A stretch of 64,000 nucleotides of DNA, from the NCBI GenBank assembly GCA_030448265.1, contig JAUJNG010000002.1:1-64000 (forward strand). The letters are read 5' to 3'. The stretch is from Abditibacterium sp. (lineage in GTDB: Bacteria; Armatimonadota; Abditibacteriia; Abditibacteriales; Abditibacteriaceae). The notes under the pieces were generated by a model. It did not search any database. It had not been told where the DNA came from and saw nothing but the letters and a program-made list of their open reading frames with translations. Position numbers and translations under genes: made by a program. This document shows positions 10,265 to 18,662 of the stretch, in pieces; the first letter of the stretch is position 1; each line of letters starts with the position of its first letter.

Positions 10265-13200
10265 ATGCTCAACAAAATCATCGCCTGGTCGCTGGCGCAC
10301 CGGCCCATCGTGGTCGCTTTGTCCGTCATTCTTCTGGTTTACGGCGGCATCGTCGCGCGCGGGCTGCCGGTCGATGTTTTTCCCGATTTGAACCGGCCCG
10401 TCGTCACCATCATGACCGAGGCCGAGGGTCTGGCGCCCGAAGAAGTTGAAACCCTCGTGACTTTACCCATCGAAACCGCGATGAACGGCGCGACCGGCGT
10501 GGAGCGCGTGCGCTCGTCGAGCGCGCCTGGGCTTTCGATTGTTTACGTTGAATTCGGCTGGGGGACGGATATTTACCTCGACCGCCAGATCGTCAACGAA
10601 AAACTGGCCCAGACCGCCGCGCAGATGCCCGCCGGCGTGACGCCGCAACTGGCGCCGATTTCCTCGATTATGGGCGAAATCATGCTCATTTCGCTGTCGT
10701 CGAAAAGCGGCCAGACTTCGCCGCTCGAACTGCGCTCGCTCGCCGACTGGGTGATTCGACCCCGACTCTTGAGCGTCGCGGGCGTGTCGCAGGTAGTGGC
10801 GATTGGCGGCGGGCGCAAGCAGGTTCAAGTCCTCATCGACCCGCAAAAATTGCGGCAGTTCGGCGTTTCGCTGGAGGAAGTGACCGCCGCCGTTGAAGGC
10901 AGCAACGTCAACACCACGGGCGGTTTTTTGAATCGGGGCGGAAAAGAATATCTGATTCGCAATCTGGGCCGCGCCCAGACGCCCCAGGACATCGCCCAGA
11001 CCGCCATCGAAAGCAATAATGGCGTGCCCATTACCGTCGGACAGGTCGCCAGAGTCGTGGAAGGCGCGCAAATCAAGCGCGGCGACGGCTCCGCCGACGG
11101 CAAGCCTGCCGTCATTTTGAGCATTCAAAAGCAGCCGCGCGCCAACACGCTCGCGCTCACCGCGCAAATCGATGGAGCCATCGCGGAAATTCGCCGCACC
11201 CTGCCCGCCGATGTCGTGGTCAACGAGCATCAGTTCCGGCAGGCGAATTTCATCGAGGCCTCGATTGACAACGTGTTCCACGCGCTGCGCGACGCCGCGA
11301 TTCTGGTCGCCATCGTCCTGTTTCTGTTTTTGCTCAATTTCCGCACCACCATCATCACCCTCACCGCGATTCCGCTTTCCTTTCTGGTGTGCGCCCTTGT
11401 ATTCAAGCAGTTCGATATCGGCGTCAACACCATGACGCTGGGCGGCCTCGCCGTCGCGATTGGCGAACTGGTGGACGATGCGATTGTGGACATCGAAAAC
11501 GTGTTCCGCCGTCTGCGCGAAAACGTGAAATTGCCGCGTCCCAGGCCGGCGTTGCAGGTGATTTACGAAGCGTCGCGCGAAGTCCGCAATTCGATTGTTT
11601 TCGCCACCATCATCGTGGCGCTGGTTTTCGTGCCGCTTTTCGCGCTGTCGGGCATGGAAGGCCGTCTGTTCGCGCCGCTCGGCATCGCTTATATCGTGGC
11701 GCTGTTCGCCTCGCTCCTCGTTTCGCTGACCGTCACGCCGGTGATGGCCTCCTACCTTTTGCCCCGCTCCAAAGCGATTCTCCATGCCGAGCGAGAAAGC
11801 GCGCTGGTGCGCTGGCTCAAAAAAATCGACACCAGAGTGCTGCATTGGACGCTGCGCCGTCCGACGCCGATTTTGCTGGCGACGGGCGTTTTGTTCGCCC
11901 TAACGATGGCCACGACACCGTTTCTGGGCCGCGAATTTCTGCCGCCTTTCAACGAAGGTTCGATGGTAATCAACCTGCTGGCGCCGCCAGGCACCAGCCT
12001 CGAAGAAAGCAACCGCGTCGGCACGGCGGCGGAACGGCTATTGATGCAGGTGCCCGAAGTGACGCAGGTGGGCCGCCGCACCGGACGCGCCGAACTCGAC
12101 GAACACGCCGAGGGCGTTCACTATTCCGAAATCGACGCACAGCTCAAAGAAGGCCGCCCCAAAGCCGAAGTTCTGGCCGCGATGCGCCAGAAACTGGCGG
12201 CGCTTCCTGGCGTGTCGGTGAGCCTGGGTCAGCCGATTTCGCACCGCCTCGATCATCTGTTGTCGGGCGTGCGCGCCCAACTCGCGGTCAAGGTGTTCGG
12301 AAGCGATTTGCCCACGCTGCGCGCCAAAGCCGAGGAAATTCGCGCCGTGATGGCCGGAGTGGAGGGCACCGTCGATGTCAATGTCGAAAAGCTGGTCGAG
12401 ATTCCCCAGGTGCAGATTCGCCTCAACCGCGAGGCTCTGGCGCGCTACGGCGTGGCGGCGGGCGCGGTTTCGCAGGCGCTCGAAACCGCGATGCTCGGCA
12501 AAAATGTCGGCACTGTTCTGGAAGGCCAGCGCTCCTACGACCTCATCGTGCGCTTCAACGATGCTTCGCGCAACGATGTGGAAGCGATTGGGAACACTTT
12601 AATCGACGTTCCAGGGCAAAACGGCGCCGAGACCACCAAAATCCCGCTTTCGAGCGTGGCGACGATTTCCACCGGCTTTGGCCCCAATGCCATCGCGCGC
12701 GAAAACGTGCAGCGCCGCATCGTGGTGAGCGCCAACGTCGCGGGGCGCGATTTAGGCTCCGTCGTGGCGGAAATTCAGCGCAAAGTAGCTTCCGAGGTGT
12801 CGCTTCCCGCCGGATATTTCGTGGAATACGGCGGCCAGTTCGAGGCGCAGCAGGCGGCGAGCCGCCTGATTTTGACGCTTTCGCTGGGGTCTCTGGTGGC
12901 GATTTATCTGACGCTGCAAATGGCGCTGGGCCATCCCATCGCGGCGATTCAGGTCATGGTCAACATTCCGCTCGCCCTCATCGGCGGCGTCATCGCGGTG
13001 TTTGTGACCGGCGGCGTGCTGTCGGTCGCCTCGCTCATCGGCTTCATTTCCCTTTTCGGCATCACCTCGCGCAACGGAATCATGATGATTTCGCACTACA
13101 TCCATCTCATGAAGGAAGAAGGCGAAGAGTGGTCGGAATCCATGATTATCCGAGGTTCGCTCGAACGCCTGGTGCCGGTGATGATGACCGCTCTCACGGC

Positions 13201-13540
13201 TGGTCTGGCCCTCGTTCCGCTCACGCTGGCCGCCGGAGAGCCAGGCAAAGAGATTTTGCAGCCTCTGGCCGTCGTGGTGCTGGGCGGGCTGATCACTTCG
13301 ACCCTGCTCGATCAAATCGTGACACCGGCGCTGTTCTGGAAATTCGGCAAGCCGGTGGGCGACAAAGCCATCGCCGAGCGCGAATCGCACCGCCGCGCGA
13401 CCCAAAACGGCGTTTTACCCGCCGATCCCGACGCGCATTTGTTCGATGCGGAGCGGTTCGAAGTTGGCGATGGGGACGCGACTCTGGTGCAAAACAACGC
13501 TAACGGGGTAGCGGTGCCGATGGTGGATGAGCAGCGTTAA
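10265..13540 (+). CDS. Heavy-metal RND efflux pump (CusA/CzcA family)
   Basis: A 1091-residue inner-membrane proton-driven pump of the heavy-metal RND type. It shows the family pattern of 12 membrane segments: an N-terminal helix (LAHRPIVVALSVILLVYGG), a large periplasmic loop, helices with the charged motif VDDAIVDIENVFRRL near 405-420, a second periplasmic loop and a C-terminal helix set containing FGITSRNGIMMISH. The doubled Asp motif is the proton-relay site of metal RND pumps. The length is usual. Neighbouring CsoR, CopA, cupredoxin and His/Met-rich lipoprotein make Cu or Ag the likely substrate, but Zn/Co/Ni cannot be excluded from the sequence alone. It closes the plus-strand efflux operon. 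Confidence 0.93.
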   Translation: MLNKIIAWSLAHRPIVVALSVILLVYGGIVARGLPVDVFPDLNRPVVTIMTEAEGLAPEEVETLVTLPIETAMNGATGVERVRSSSAPGLSIVYVEFGWGTDIYLDRQIVNEKLAQTAAQMPAGVTPQLAPISSIMGEIMLISLSSKSGQTSPLELRSLADWVIRPRLLSVAGVSQVVAIGGGRKQVQVLIDPQKLRQFGVSLEEVTAAVEGSNVNTTGGFLNRGGKEYLIRNLGRAQTPQDIAQTAIESNNGVPITVGQVARVVEGAQIKRGDGSADGKPAVILSIQKQPRANTLALTAQIDGAIAEIRRTLPADVVVNEHQFRQANFIEASIDNVFHALRDAAILVAIVLFLFLLNFRTTIITLTAIPLSFLVCALVFKQFDIGVNTMTLGGLAVAIGELVDDAIVDIENVFRRLRENVKLPRPRPALQVIYEASREVRNSIVFATIIVALVFVPLFALSGMEGRLFAPLGIAYIVALFASLLVSLTVTPVMASYLLPRSKAILHAERESALVRWLKKIDTRVLHWTLRRPTPILLATGVLFALTMATTPFLGREFLPPFNEGSMVINLLAPPGTSLEESNRVGTAAERLLMQVPEVTQVGRRTGRAELDEHAEGVHYSEIDAQLKEGRPKAEVLAAMRQKLAALPGVSVSLGQPISHRLDHLLSGVRAQLAVKVFGSDLPTLRAKAEEIRAVMAGVEGTVDVNVEKLVEIPQVQIRLNREALARYGVAAGAVSQALETAMLGKNVGTVLEGQRSYDLIVRFNDASRNDVEAIGNTLIDVPGQNGAETTKIPLSSVATISTGFGPNAIARENVQRRIVVSANVAGRDLGSVVAEIQRKVASEVSLPAGYFVEYGGQFEAQQAASRLILTLSLGSLVAIYLTLQMALGHPIAAIQVMVNIPLALIGGVIAVFVTGGVLSVASLIGFISLFGITSRNGIMMISHYIHLMKEEGEEWSESMIIRGSLERLVPVMMTALTAGLALVPLTLAAGEPGKEILQPLAVVVLGGLITSTLLDQIVTPALFWKFGKPVGDKAIAERESHRRATQNGVLPADPDAHLFDAERFEVGDGDATLVQNNANGVAVPMVDEQR

Positions 13541-13567
13541 AGCGTGTCTCAATGTGGTGCTCCCTCA

Positions 13568-13593
13568 TAGGGGCATAGCGTGCTACGTCCCTA
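13568..13593. repeat. Solo arm of inverted-repeat family F
   Basis: TAGGGGCATAGCGTGCTACG and the next six bases form a self-complementary remnant that matches the arms of the full element at 35525-35630. It appears to be a single decayed arm downstream of the pump gene. Confidence 0.65.
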
Positions 13594-13647
13594 CGATTCG
13601 CTGTTTTGTCCATCATTTTCCGTCGAAGCGAAACAAAGGCGCAAAAC

Positions 13648-13682
13648 CAAAAAGGACGCGAGAATTTCTCACGTCCTTTTCA
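13648..13682. terminator. Bidirectional hairpin terminator
   Basis: An AAAAGGACGCGAGAA arm pairs with TTCTCACGTCCTTTT, giving A-runs and T-runs on both sides, suited to ending both the efflux operon and the converging gene. Almost the same hairpin recurs at 14455-14489. Confidence 0.75.
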
Positions 13683-14336
13683 TGTATGGGATTGCAAAAC
13701 GGTTTGTTTCACTACCCACTCGTTCGGGCTTGAAGACTGCTCGATGCGGCCGCCTATTTTGTTGAAAACGCCTTGCCATCTTTCAAGCTCCCATTTGTCC
13801 CAAATGGGGATTATCACTCGTGTCTGGGGTGATAACACAGACAAAGACAACATTGTTTTTGCAATGGTTCTCCGATCAAATGGTGATATGTCTAAAGTTA
13901 CCGTCCTTTCAGGAATGACAAATCTGAAGTGCTGTATAATGTCAGCGTAACTGTCTTTATCTATTTCATCCGCTTGATGCCACAAGCACAAAAAAATGAA
14001 TTCGCTAAAGCCAGCATCAAATCCACCGATACTATCATAGCGAGCTCTGTCCAAATTTTCATACCTGACTTCTTTTCTTTTTCTGCCATCATAAAAGACA
14101 ATTTTTTCTACATCCAATACTATTCTGGTTTGGAGTAACCTCATCAGCACATAAGCAACTGGAAGAATAAAAAACGGCAGAAAAATTAAAGCAGGCCACA
14201 CTCTTGGTTCATCCCTAACTGAGTATTCTGCGGCGGCGAAGGCAAACCAGAACAGAGCGACAAGACCAAACAGTGTGGCGATCAAACAGCCCATGTTTTC
14301 CAGGGATGGTCTAAATATCTTCTGGGAGCGTTTCAT
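13680..14336 (-). CDS. AT-rich two-helix membrane protein, unknown function
   Basis: A 218-residue protein with two hydrophobic helices near the N terminus (about 15-37 and 48-66), then a soluble domain of about 150 residues with alternating beta-type stretches (TRIVLDVEKIVFYDG, VTLDISPFDRR). That layout resembles membrane-anchored bacterial PH-like domains, but the match is only by layout. Base composition is visibly lower in GC than every neighbour, suggesting recent acquisition. It is bracketed by two near-identical hairpins. The last codon overlaps the downstream hairpin. No enzymatic motif is visible. Confidence 0.6.
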   Translation of the reverse strand: MKRSQKIFRPSLENMGCLIATLFGLVALFWFAFAAAEYSVRDEPRVWPALIFLPFFILPVAYVLMRLLQTRIVLDVEKIVFYDGRKRKEVRYENLDRARYDSIGGFDAGFSEFIFLCLWHQADEIDKDSYADIIQHFRFVIPERTVTLDISPFDRRTIAKTMLSLSVLSPQTRVIIPIWDKWELERWQGVFNKIGGRIEQSSSPNEWVVKQTVLQSHT

Positions 14337-14454
14337 GGCAGGTTTCGCGGAATGCAGCCGCTTTTACACGTTGGAATTAATTTTCAGTCTCTCCACGTCC
14401 AAAGCCGAATCTCTGGCCAGAGGTCACCAACAGGAAACGTCCGCGATGATAAGA

Positions 14455-14489
14455 CGAAAAGGACGCGAGAAATTCTCGCGTCCTTTTCG
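14455..14489. terminator. Perfect hairpin terminator after clpP
   Basis: The 16-base arm CGAAAAGGACGCGAGA pairs perfectly with TCTCGCGTCCTTTTCG around a 3-base loop, with A/T tracts in the stem that make it usable on both strands. It lies 15 bases after the clpP stop codon. Confidence 0.8.
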
Positions 14490-14503
14490 GGTTTCATCTC
14501 GAT

Positions 14504-15109
14504 TTATTTGACTAACTCGCCGGCACGAAGCGCTTTGTCCAGAACATGGTCGATCATGCCGTAATCTTTGGCTTCTTCGGCGCCCATCCATTTGTCGCGT
14601 TCGGAATCGGCCAGAACGCGCTCCAGAGGCTGGCCGGTGTGCGAAGCAATGATCTGGGCAAGCGTGTTCTTGAGCGTGAGCATTTCGCGCAGGTTGATTT
14701 CGGCATCGGTCGCCTGGCCCTCGAAACCGCCTGAAGGCTGGTGAATCATGACGCGCGCGTGGGGCGTGCAGTAGCGCTTGCCTGGCGCGCCCGCGCACAA
14801 AAGCAGCGCGCCGTAGGAGGCCGCCATGCCGGTGCAAATCGTGGCGACGGGGCAGGAGATGGTCTGGATGGTGTCGTAAATCGCGTTGCCAGCGTAAACC
14901 GAGCCGCCTGGCGAGTTGATGTAGATGTCAATGTCGCGTTCGGGGTCTTCTTTTTCCAGAAAAAGAAGCTGGGCCTGAATCACGGTCGCCAGCGCGTCGG
15001 TTACTGGCTCGTGGATGAACACGATGCGCTCTTTGAGCAGGCGCGAGAAAATGTCGTAGCCGCGTTCGCCGCGCGGCGTGTCTTCGACGATGTAGGGAAC
15101 CAGAGGCAT
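14504..15109 (-). CDS. clpP: ATP-dependent Clp protease proteolytic subunit ClpP
   Basis: A 201-residue serine peptidase that forms the tetradecameric chamber of the Clp proteases. The catalytic triad is complete and at canonical positions: Ser98 in GMAASYGA, His123 in VMIHQPSGG and Asp172 in ERDKWM. The oxyanion-type INSPGGSV motif is at about 65-72. The ATG at 15109 follows an AGGA site at good spacing; a GTG seven codons upstream is less likely. It is transcribed after the trigger-factor gene, the usual tig-clpP order, although a hairpin separates them. No clpX follows; the next gene on this strand is foreign-looking. Confidence 0.96.
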   Translation of the reverse strand: MPLVPYIVEDTPRGERGYDIFSRLLKERIVFIHEPVTDALATVIQAQLLFLEKEDPERDIDIYINSPGGSVYAGNAIYDTIQTISCPVATICTGMAASYGALLLCAGAPGKRYCTPHARVMIHQPSGGFEGQATDAEINLREMLTLKNTLAQIIASHTGQPLERVLADSERDKWMGAEEAKDYGMIDHVLDKALRAGELVK

Positions 15110-15130
15110 AATTTTTTCCTGAAATTTCAC

Positions 15131-15170
15131 AGAAAAAGCCGCAGGAAGATGGTCAACCTGCGGCTTTTCT
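15131..15170 (-). terminator. Terminator or attenuator between tig and clpP
   Basis: AGAAAAAGCCGCAGG (15131-15145) pairs with CCTGCGGCTTTTCT (15157-15170); on the minus strand the stem is followed by a T-rich stretch. It would end tig transcription or reduce read-through into clpP. Confidence 0.8.
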
Positions 15171-15184
15171 CTTATTTCTTACGC

Positions 15185-16699
15185 TCAGAGCGCGGGAGCG
15201 GTTCCGGCAGAGGCCTGTGGGGCTTCGTCACCCGCAGAAGCATCGTTTTCCGCCTCATCGAGAAATTCAGTATCGACGCCCATCGCTTCGGCTTCCAATT
15301 CCGCCAGCGCTTCGGCATCGACCTCGCCGAGCGCTTCGTCGGCTTCGTCTTCCATCGCGGCGACGTCCATCGAGACCGGATTGCCCTGCTCGTCGGTGAT
15401 GGTGGATTTTTTGACCAGCAAATCAATGGCTTTGCGCTGCAAAATCGAAGTCCGCACGTTGGCGACGGGCACGTTTTGCACCAGCTGTTCGACCGGCTGC
15501 TCCATGACCTGCGCCATCAGCAGATAATGCTGCTCGACTTCTTCCATCGAAACCGGAATTTGCTGCTGGGCGGCGATTTCGTCCAAAACCAGTTCGGTTT
15601 TGAGTTCGTTCCCCAGTTCCTCGCGCAAATCGGCTTCGAGCTGCTCCTGCGTCGAGTTGATAGATTCCAGGTATTGCTCGGTCGTGGCGCCGTTTTGCGC
15701 CAGTTCCTGCTGGATGCCCTGCAAACGCTCGCCCAGACGAATATCGATGAGCGCCGTCGGCACTTCGAGGCTGGAGGTGTCCACGACGGCTTTGACGAGT
15801 TGTTCGCGGGTTTCGCGGCGCGCTTCGCGCTCGCCGACGGCGCCCAGATAATCGCCCAGTTTGACGCGCAGATCCTCGACGTTTTCCGCGCCCGAAATCT
15901 GCGCGAATTCATCGCTCAGTTCCGGCACGACGCGATTTTTGATCGCCGTCACTTTCACTTCGAATTCGGCTTCTCTGTTCGCCAGTTCCGGATCCTGGAA
16001 ATCTTCGGGATAGGTGACGGGGAATTTTTTGGTCTCATCAAGGGTCATGCCGATGAGGTGCTCATCGATGGGCGGCACGAAACCGCTCTGCCCCAGGACG
16101 AAACCGCGCAGTTTGGCGGGTTCCTCGGCGCGCGGCGCGCCGTCGATATAAACCTGCACGTCGGCGAACAACACGTCGCCCTCTTCGGCTCCGCGTTCGG
16201 GCGCATTCACCAGATAAGCGCGCTCTTCGCGCATCCGCAGCAGCGCCTGTTCGACATCTTCCTCAGTGATGACGATGGTGCGTTTGGTGGCGCTCAGCCC
16301 TTCGGTCGAGCCGACGCTGATTTCGGGCCGCACGATGACGCGCGCCACGAAGGTGAGCGGCTGTTCGCCGTTGAAAGCGTCGAAGGAGACATCATCGACT
16401 TCGGCGCGTTCGAGCGGCTGCACCTTTTCCTGTTCGATGGCGGCCTGATAAGCGGCGGGCACGAGTTGCTCGGAGACTTCCTGCGCGATGGCTTCATCGC
16501 CCACGTTGCGCCTCACGATGCCGGCGGGAATGGAGCCAGGACGAAAACCAGGCACTTTGAGCCGCTTGGAGAACTCTTTGATGACGCGCTCGCGCGCGGT
16601 TTGGACGCTCTGGGGCGCGACTTCGACGGTGAGGGAAACGAGGCCACCTTCGCCCTTTTCGACGGAAACTGAATTGAGTTGAATGCCGTTGGATTGCAC
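15185..16699 (-). CDS. tig: Trigger factor, ribosome-associated chaperone
   Basis: A 504-residue chaperone that binds nascent chains at the ribosome exit. The ribosome-docking loop is GFRPGSIP near residues 49-56, a variant of the usual GFRxGxxP. The peptidyl-prolyl isomerase-like domain occupies the centre (about 165-255) and the helical arms follow. An acidic tail from about 430 (many Glu, Asp and Ala) makes the protein longer than the roughly 430-450 residues typical of the family. The start is a GTG with an AAGGAA site about 10 bases upstream. Neighbouring clpP supports the assignment. Confidence 0.95.
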   Translation of the reverse strand: MQSNGIQLNSVSVEKGEGGLVSLTVEVAPQSVQTARERVIKEFSKRLKVPGFRPGSIPAGIVRRNVGDEAIAQEVSEQLVPAAYQAAIEQEKVQPLERAEVDDVSFDAFNGEQPLTFVARVIVRPEISVGSTEGLSATKRTIVITEEDVEQALLRMREERAYLVNAPERGAEEGDVLFADVQVYIDGAPRAEEPAKLRGFVLGQSGFVPPIDEHLIGMTLDETKKFPVTYPEDFQDPELANREAEFEVKVTAIKNRVVPELSDEFAQISGAENVEDLRVKLGDYLGAVGEREARRETREQLVKAVVDTSSLEVPTALIDIRLGERLQGIQQELAQNGATTEQYLESINSTQEQLEADLREELGNELKTELVLDEIAAQQQIPVSMEEVEQHYLLMAQVMEQPVEQLVQNVPVANVRTSILQRKAIDLLVKKSTITDEQGNPVSMDVAAMEDEADEALGEVDAEALAELEAEAMGVDTEFLDEAENDASAGDEAPQASAGTAPAL

Positions 16700-16794
16700 G
16701 GTGTTGGGTTCCTTGCTCGAATTGATTCGAGATGTGTTGTCAAAACGGCCCGAAACCCCGAAATGGCGCTAAAAATTGCGCTCAATCGCAAAAA

Positions 16795-16825
16795 CGCCCC
16801 GCTCACGTTAGAAGTGCGCGGGGCG
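16795..16825 (-). terminator. Terminator after tRNA-Gly
   Basis: CGCCCCGC (16795-16802) pairs with GCGGGGCG (16818-16825); on the minus strand the stem is followed by TTTTTGCG, a classical intrinsic terminator for the tRNA transcript. Confidence 0.8.
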
Positions 16826-16853
16826 GGAAATCGGTTTCGGACGGGTTTTGAAA

Positions 16854-16926
16854 AGCGGAAGACGAGACTCGAACTCGCGACCCTCACCATGGCAAGGTGA
16901 TGCTCTACCAACTGAGCTACTTCCGC
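16854..16926 (-). tRNA. tRNA-Gly (anticodon GCC)
   Basis: A 73-base cloverleaf on the minus strand: acceptor GCGGAAG pairs with CTTCCGC with discriminator T, D-arm AGCTCAGTTGGTAGAGC, anticodon stem TCACC/GGTGA with loop TTGCCAT, and T-loop GTTCGAGTC. The anticodon GCC reads GGC and GGT glycine codons. CCA is not encoded. Confidence 0.95.
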
Positions 16927-17000
16927 AAACGCTCATTCCATTCTAAACGATTTTCGCCGCCTTTGGCAAGGGGAAGCGCGACTTTTTTGGATTTGGGATT

Positions 17001-17104
17001 GCAGCGAATAAATTCGCCGCAAGGCAACGAAGTCCGCCTGCGCGGACTAATGCCCCAACCTGCGAAGGCAGGTTTCGTTGTTTTGCGGCGAATTTGTTCG
17101 CTGC
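17001..17104. repeat. Branched inverted repeat, family B copy 1
   Basis: Outer arms of about 30 bases (starting GCAGCGAATAAATTCGCCGC) enclose two small hairpins, AGTCCGCCTGCGCGGACT and CCTGCGAAGGCAGG, so one strand can fold as a three-way junction. Another copy with the same interior is at 40631-40742. It lies between the divergent tRNA and kinase genes. The rest of the interval 16927-17179 shows nothing else clear. Confidence 0.88.
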
Positions 17105-17179
17105 CTCTACGCCGCTTTGCATTTTAAAATGGGCTGTGACAATGTAATCTATAAAGAACCAACGGCGCGCTCATTTTTC

Positions 17180-18568
17180 ATGTCTCACGTAGAATCCGAA
17201 CTCCAACCCCTTTCCGCCGCGCGCCTGGCCGACGAGATTCTGGCGCATGAGCCGCTCCCCGACCCCGCCACGCCCACCGAAGCGGCACTGCGTGCCGTTT
17301 TGCAGCACCGCGAACGGCAAATCGAGGCCATGAGCCGGCTCTCGGCGGCGATGTTCGCCCATCGCTCGGTCGATGCGCTGATCCGCGAAACCCTCACCAT
17401 CGCCGTCGAAACCGTTGGAGCCGACGCCGGTTCGCTGCAAATGCACGACGCCGTGCGCGACCAGCTCGTGTTTCGCTACGCGGTCGGCCCCGCCGCCGAG
17501 CGCATTCTGGGTTTCACCACGCCCGCGTCGCAGGGTATTTCGGGACGGGTTTTTCGCTCCGGCGAGCCCGACATCATCTCCGACGTGCGCCAAATCCCCG
17601 ATTTTGACCGCGCCGTCGATAAACACACCGGATATGTCACCCAGAGCCTGGCGACGGTGCCCATCAAGCGCCCTGGCGCCTCACCCATCGGCGTGATGCA
17701 AATCCTCAATTTCGCCGAAAGCTACGATAATTACGATCTCGAAGTGTTGGAAGTGATCGCGGGCCAAGCCGCCATCGCCATCGAAAACGCGCGCCTCGAA
17801 CAGCAGAGCCGCCAGGCCGCGATGGTCAACCTCATCGGCGACATTTCGCACGACATCAAAAACATGCTCACGCCGATTCAAACCGGCGTGTGGACGCTCG
17901 ATCCTATGCTGCGCGAAATGTTCGAGCGCGTGGACGCCGCCTGCGCCCAGCTAAGCGAGGCCGACCGCGCCAAAATTCAGAACGCGACATCGCTGGCGCG
18001 CGAAGATTACGACTGGATTTTGCAAAACGCGCTCGATGCCGCCGAACGGGTGCAGATTCGCACCAAGGAAATCGCCGACGCCGTGAAAGGCGTCTCCACG
18101 CCGCCGCGCTTTGTCGAGGCCAATTTCAACGAAGTCGTCGAAGAAGTCGTGCTGGCGCTGCGACTGGTGGCCTACGACGCGCAGGTCGAACTGATTTCTG
18201 ACCTCGATCCGGCGCTTCCACCCGTCGAATTCGACCACAAATTGATTTACAACGCGCTCTACAACCTGGCGAGCAACGCTATTCCCGAAACGCCCGAAGG
18301 CGGTCGCGTCGTGCTGCGCACCCGCGCTCTGGGGGCAGAGGAATCCAATTTCCTGGTTGAAGTGACCGACAACGGGCGCGGCATGGCGCCTGAAGTGAGC
18401 CAGCGCCTCTTCACCGACGAAGCCATCTCCACCAAACCTGGCGGCACCGGCCTTGGCACGCGCATCGTCGCCGACGTGGTGCGGCGCCATCACGGCCACA
18501 TCGCCGTGCAAAGCGAATTAGGCGCCGGCACGACGTTTACGCTGCTGTTGCCGCTCAGACAAAAGTAG
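17180..18568 (+). CDS. Soluble GAF-domain sensor histidine kinase
   Basis: A 462-residue cytoplasmic kinase without membrane segments. A GAF domain occupies about residues 60-200 (including DAGSLQMHD and GISGRVFRSGEPDIISD). The phosphoacceptor is His224 in IGDISHDIKNMLTP. The ATPase domain shows the N box (LYNLASNAIPET near 362), the G1 box DNGRGM and the G2 box GGTGLGTRI. The input is probably a small molecule or redox signal, and the output an unlinked response regulator, since none lies nearby. The ATG at 17180 is preferred over an extension reaching into the upstream repeat. Confidence 0.9.
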   Translation: MSHVESELQPLSAARLADEILAHEPLPDPATPTEAALRAVLQHRERQIEAMSRLSAAMFAHRSVDALIRETLTIAVETVGADAGSLQMHDAVRDQLVFRYAVGPAAERILGFTTPASQGISGRVFRSGEPDIISDVRQIPDFDRAVDKHTGYVTQSLATVPIKRPGASPIGVMQILNFAESYDNYDLEVLEVIAGQAAIAIENARLEQQSRQAAMVNLIGDISHDIKNMLTPIQTGVWTLDPMLREMFERVDAACAQLSEADRAKIQNATSLAREDYDWILQNALDAAERVQIRTKEIADAVKGVSTPPRFVEANFNEVVEEVVLALRLVAYDAQVELISDLDPALPPVEFDHKLIYNALYNLASNAIPETPEGGRVVLRTRALGAEESNFLVEVTDNGRGMAPEVSQRLFTDEAISTKPGGTGLGTRIVADVVRRHHGHIAVQSELGAGTTFTLLLPLRQK

Positions 18569-18623
18569 GGGAGGAGGGAAGTGGGGAGGTTAAATTGGTA
18601 TTCCTCCCCACTTCCCTCCTCCC
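18568..18623. repeat. Intergenic inverted repeat, family D copy 1
   Basis: GGGGAGGAGGGAAGTGGGG (from 18568) pairs with CCTCCCCACTTCCCTCCTCC (18603-18622) around a 13-base loop. The left arm begins on the last base of the kinase stop codon, and a further partial right arm follows up to galK. Confidence 0.85.
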
Positions 18624-18662
18624 TGCCAGCCCACTTCCCTCCTCCCCCTCCCTCCTCAACCC

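Noticed and set aside
11389-13503. A 704-codon frame within the RND pump gene
   Set aside because: Shifted-frame shadow of the pump; Arg- and Gln-rich with no coherent motifs.
14741-16672. A 643-codon plus-strand frame across clpP and tig
   Set aside because: It overlaps two certain genes in antisense and has a composition (Phe, Arg, Asp, His) typical for mirror frames of Glu/Ala-rich proteins.
16700-16790. A riboswitch or leader RNA before tig
   Set aside because: The gap upstream of the tig start contains only the tRNA terminator and no conserved aptamer features.
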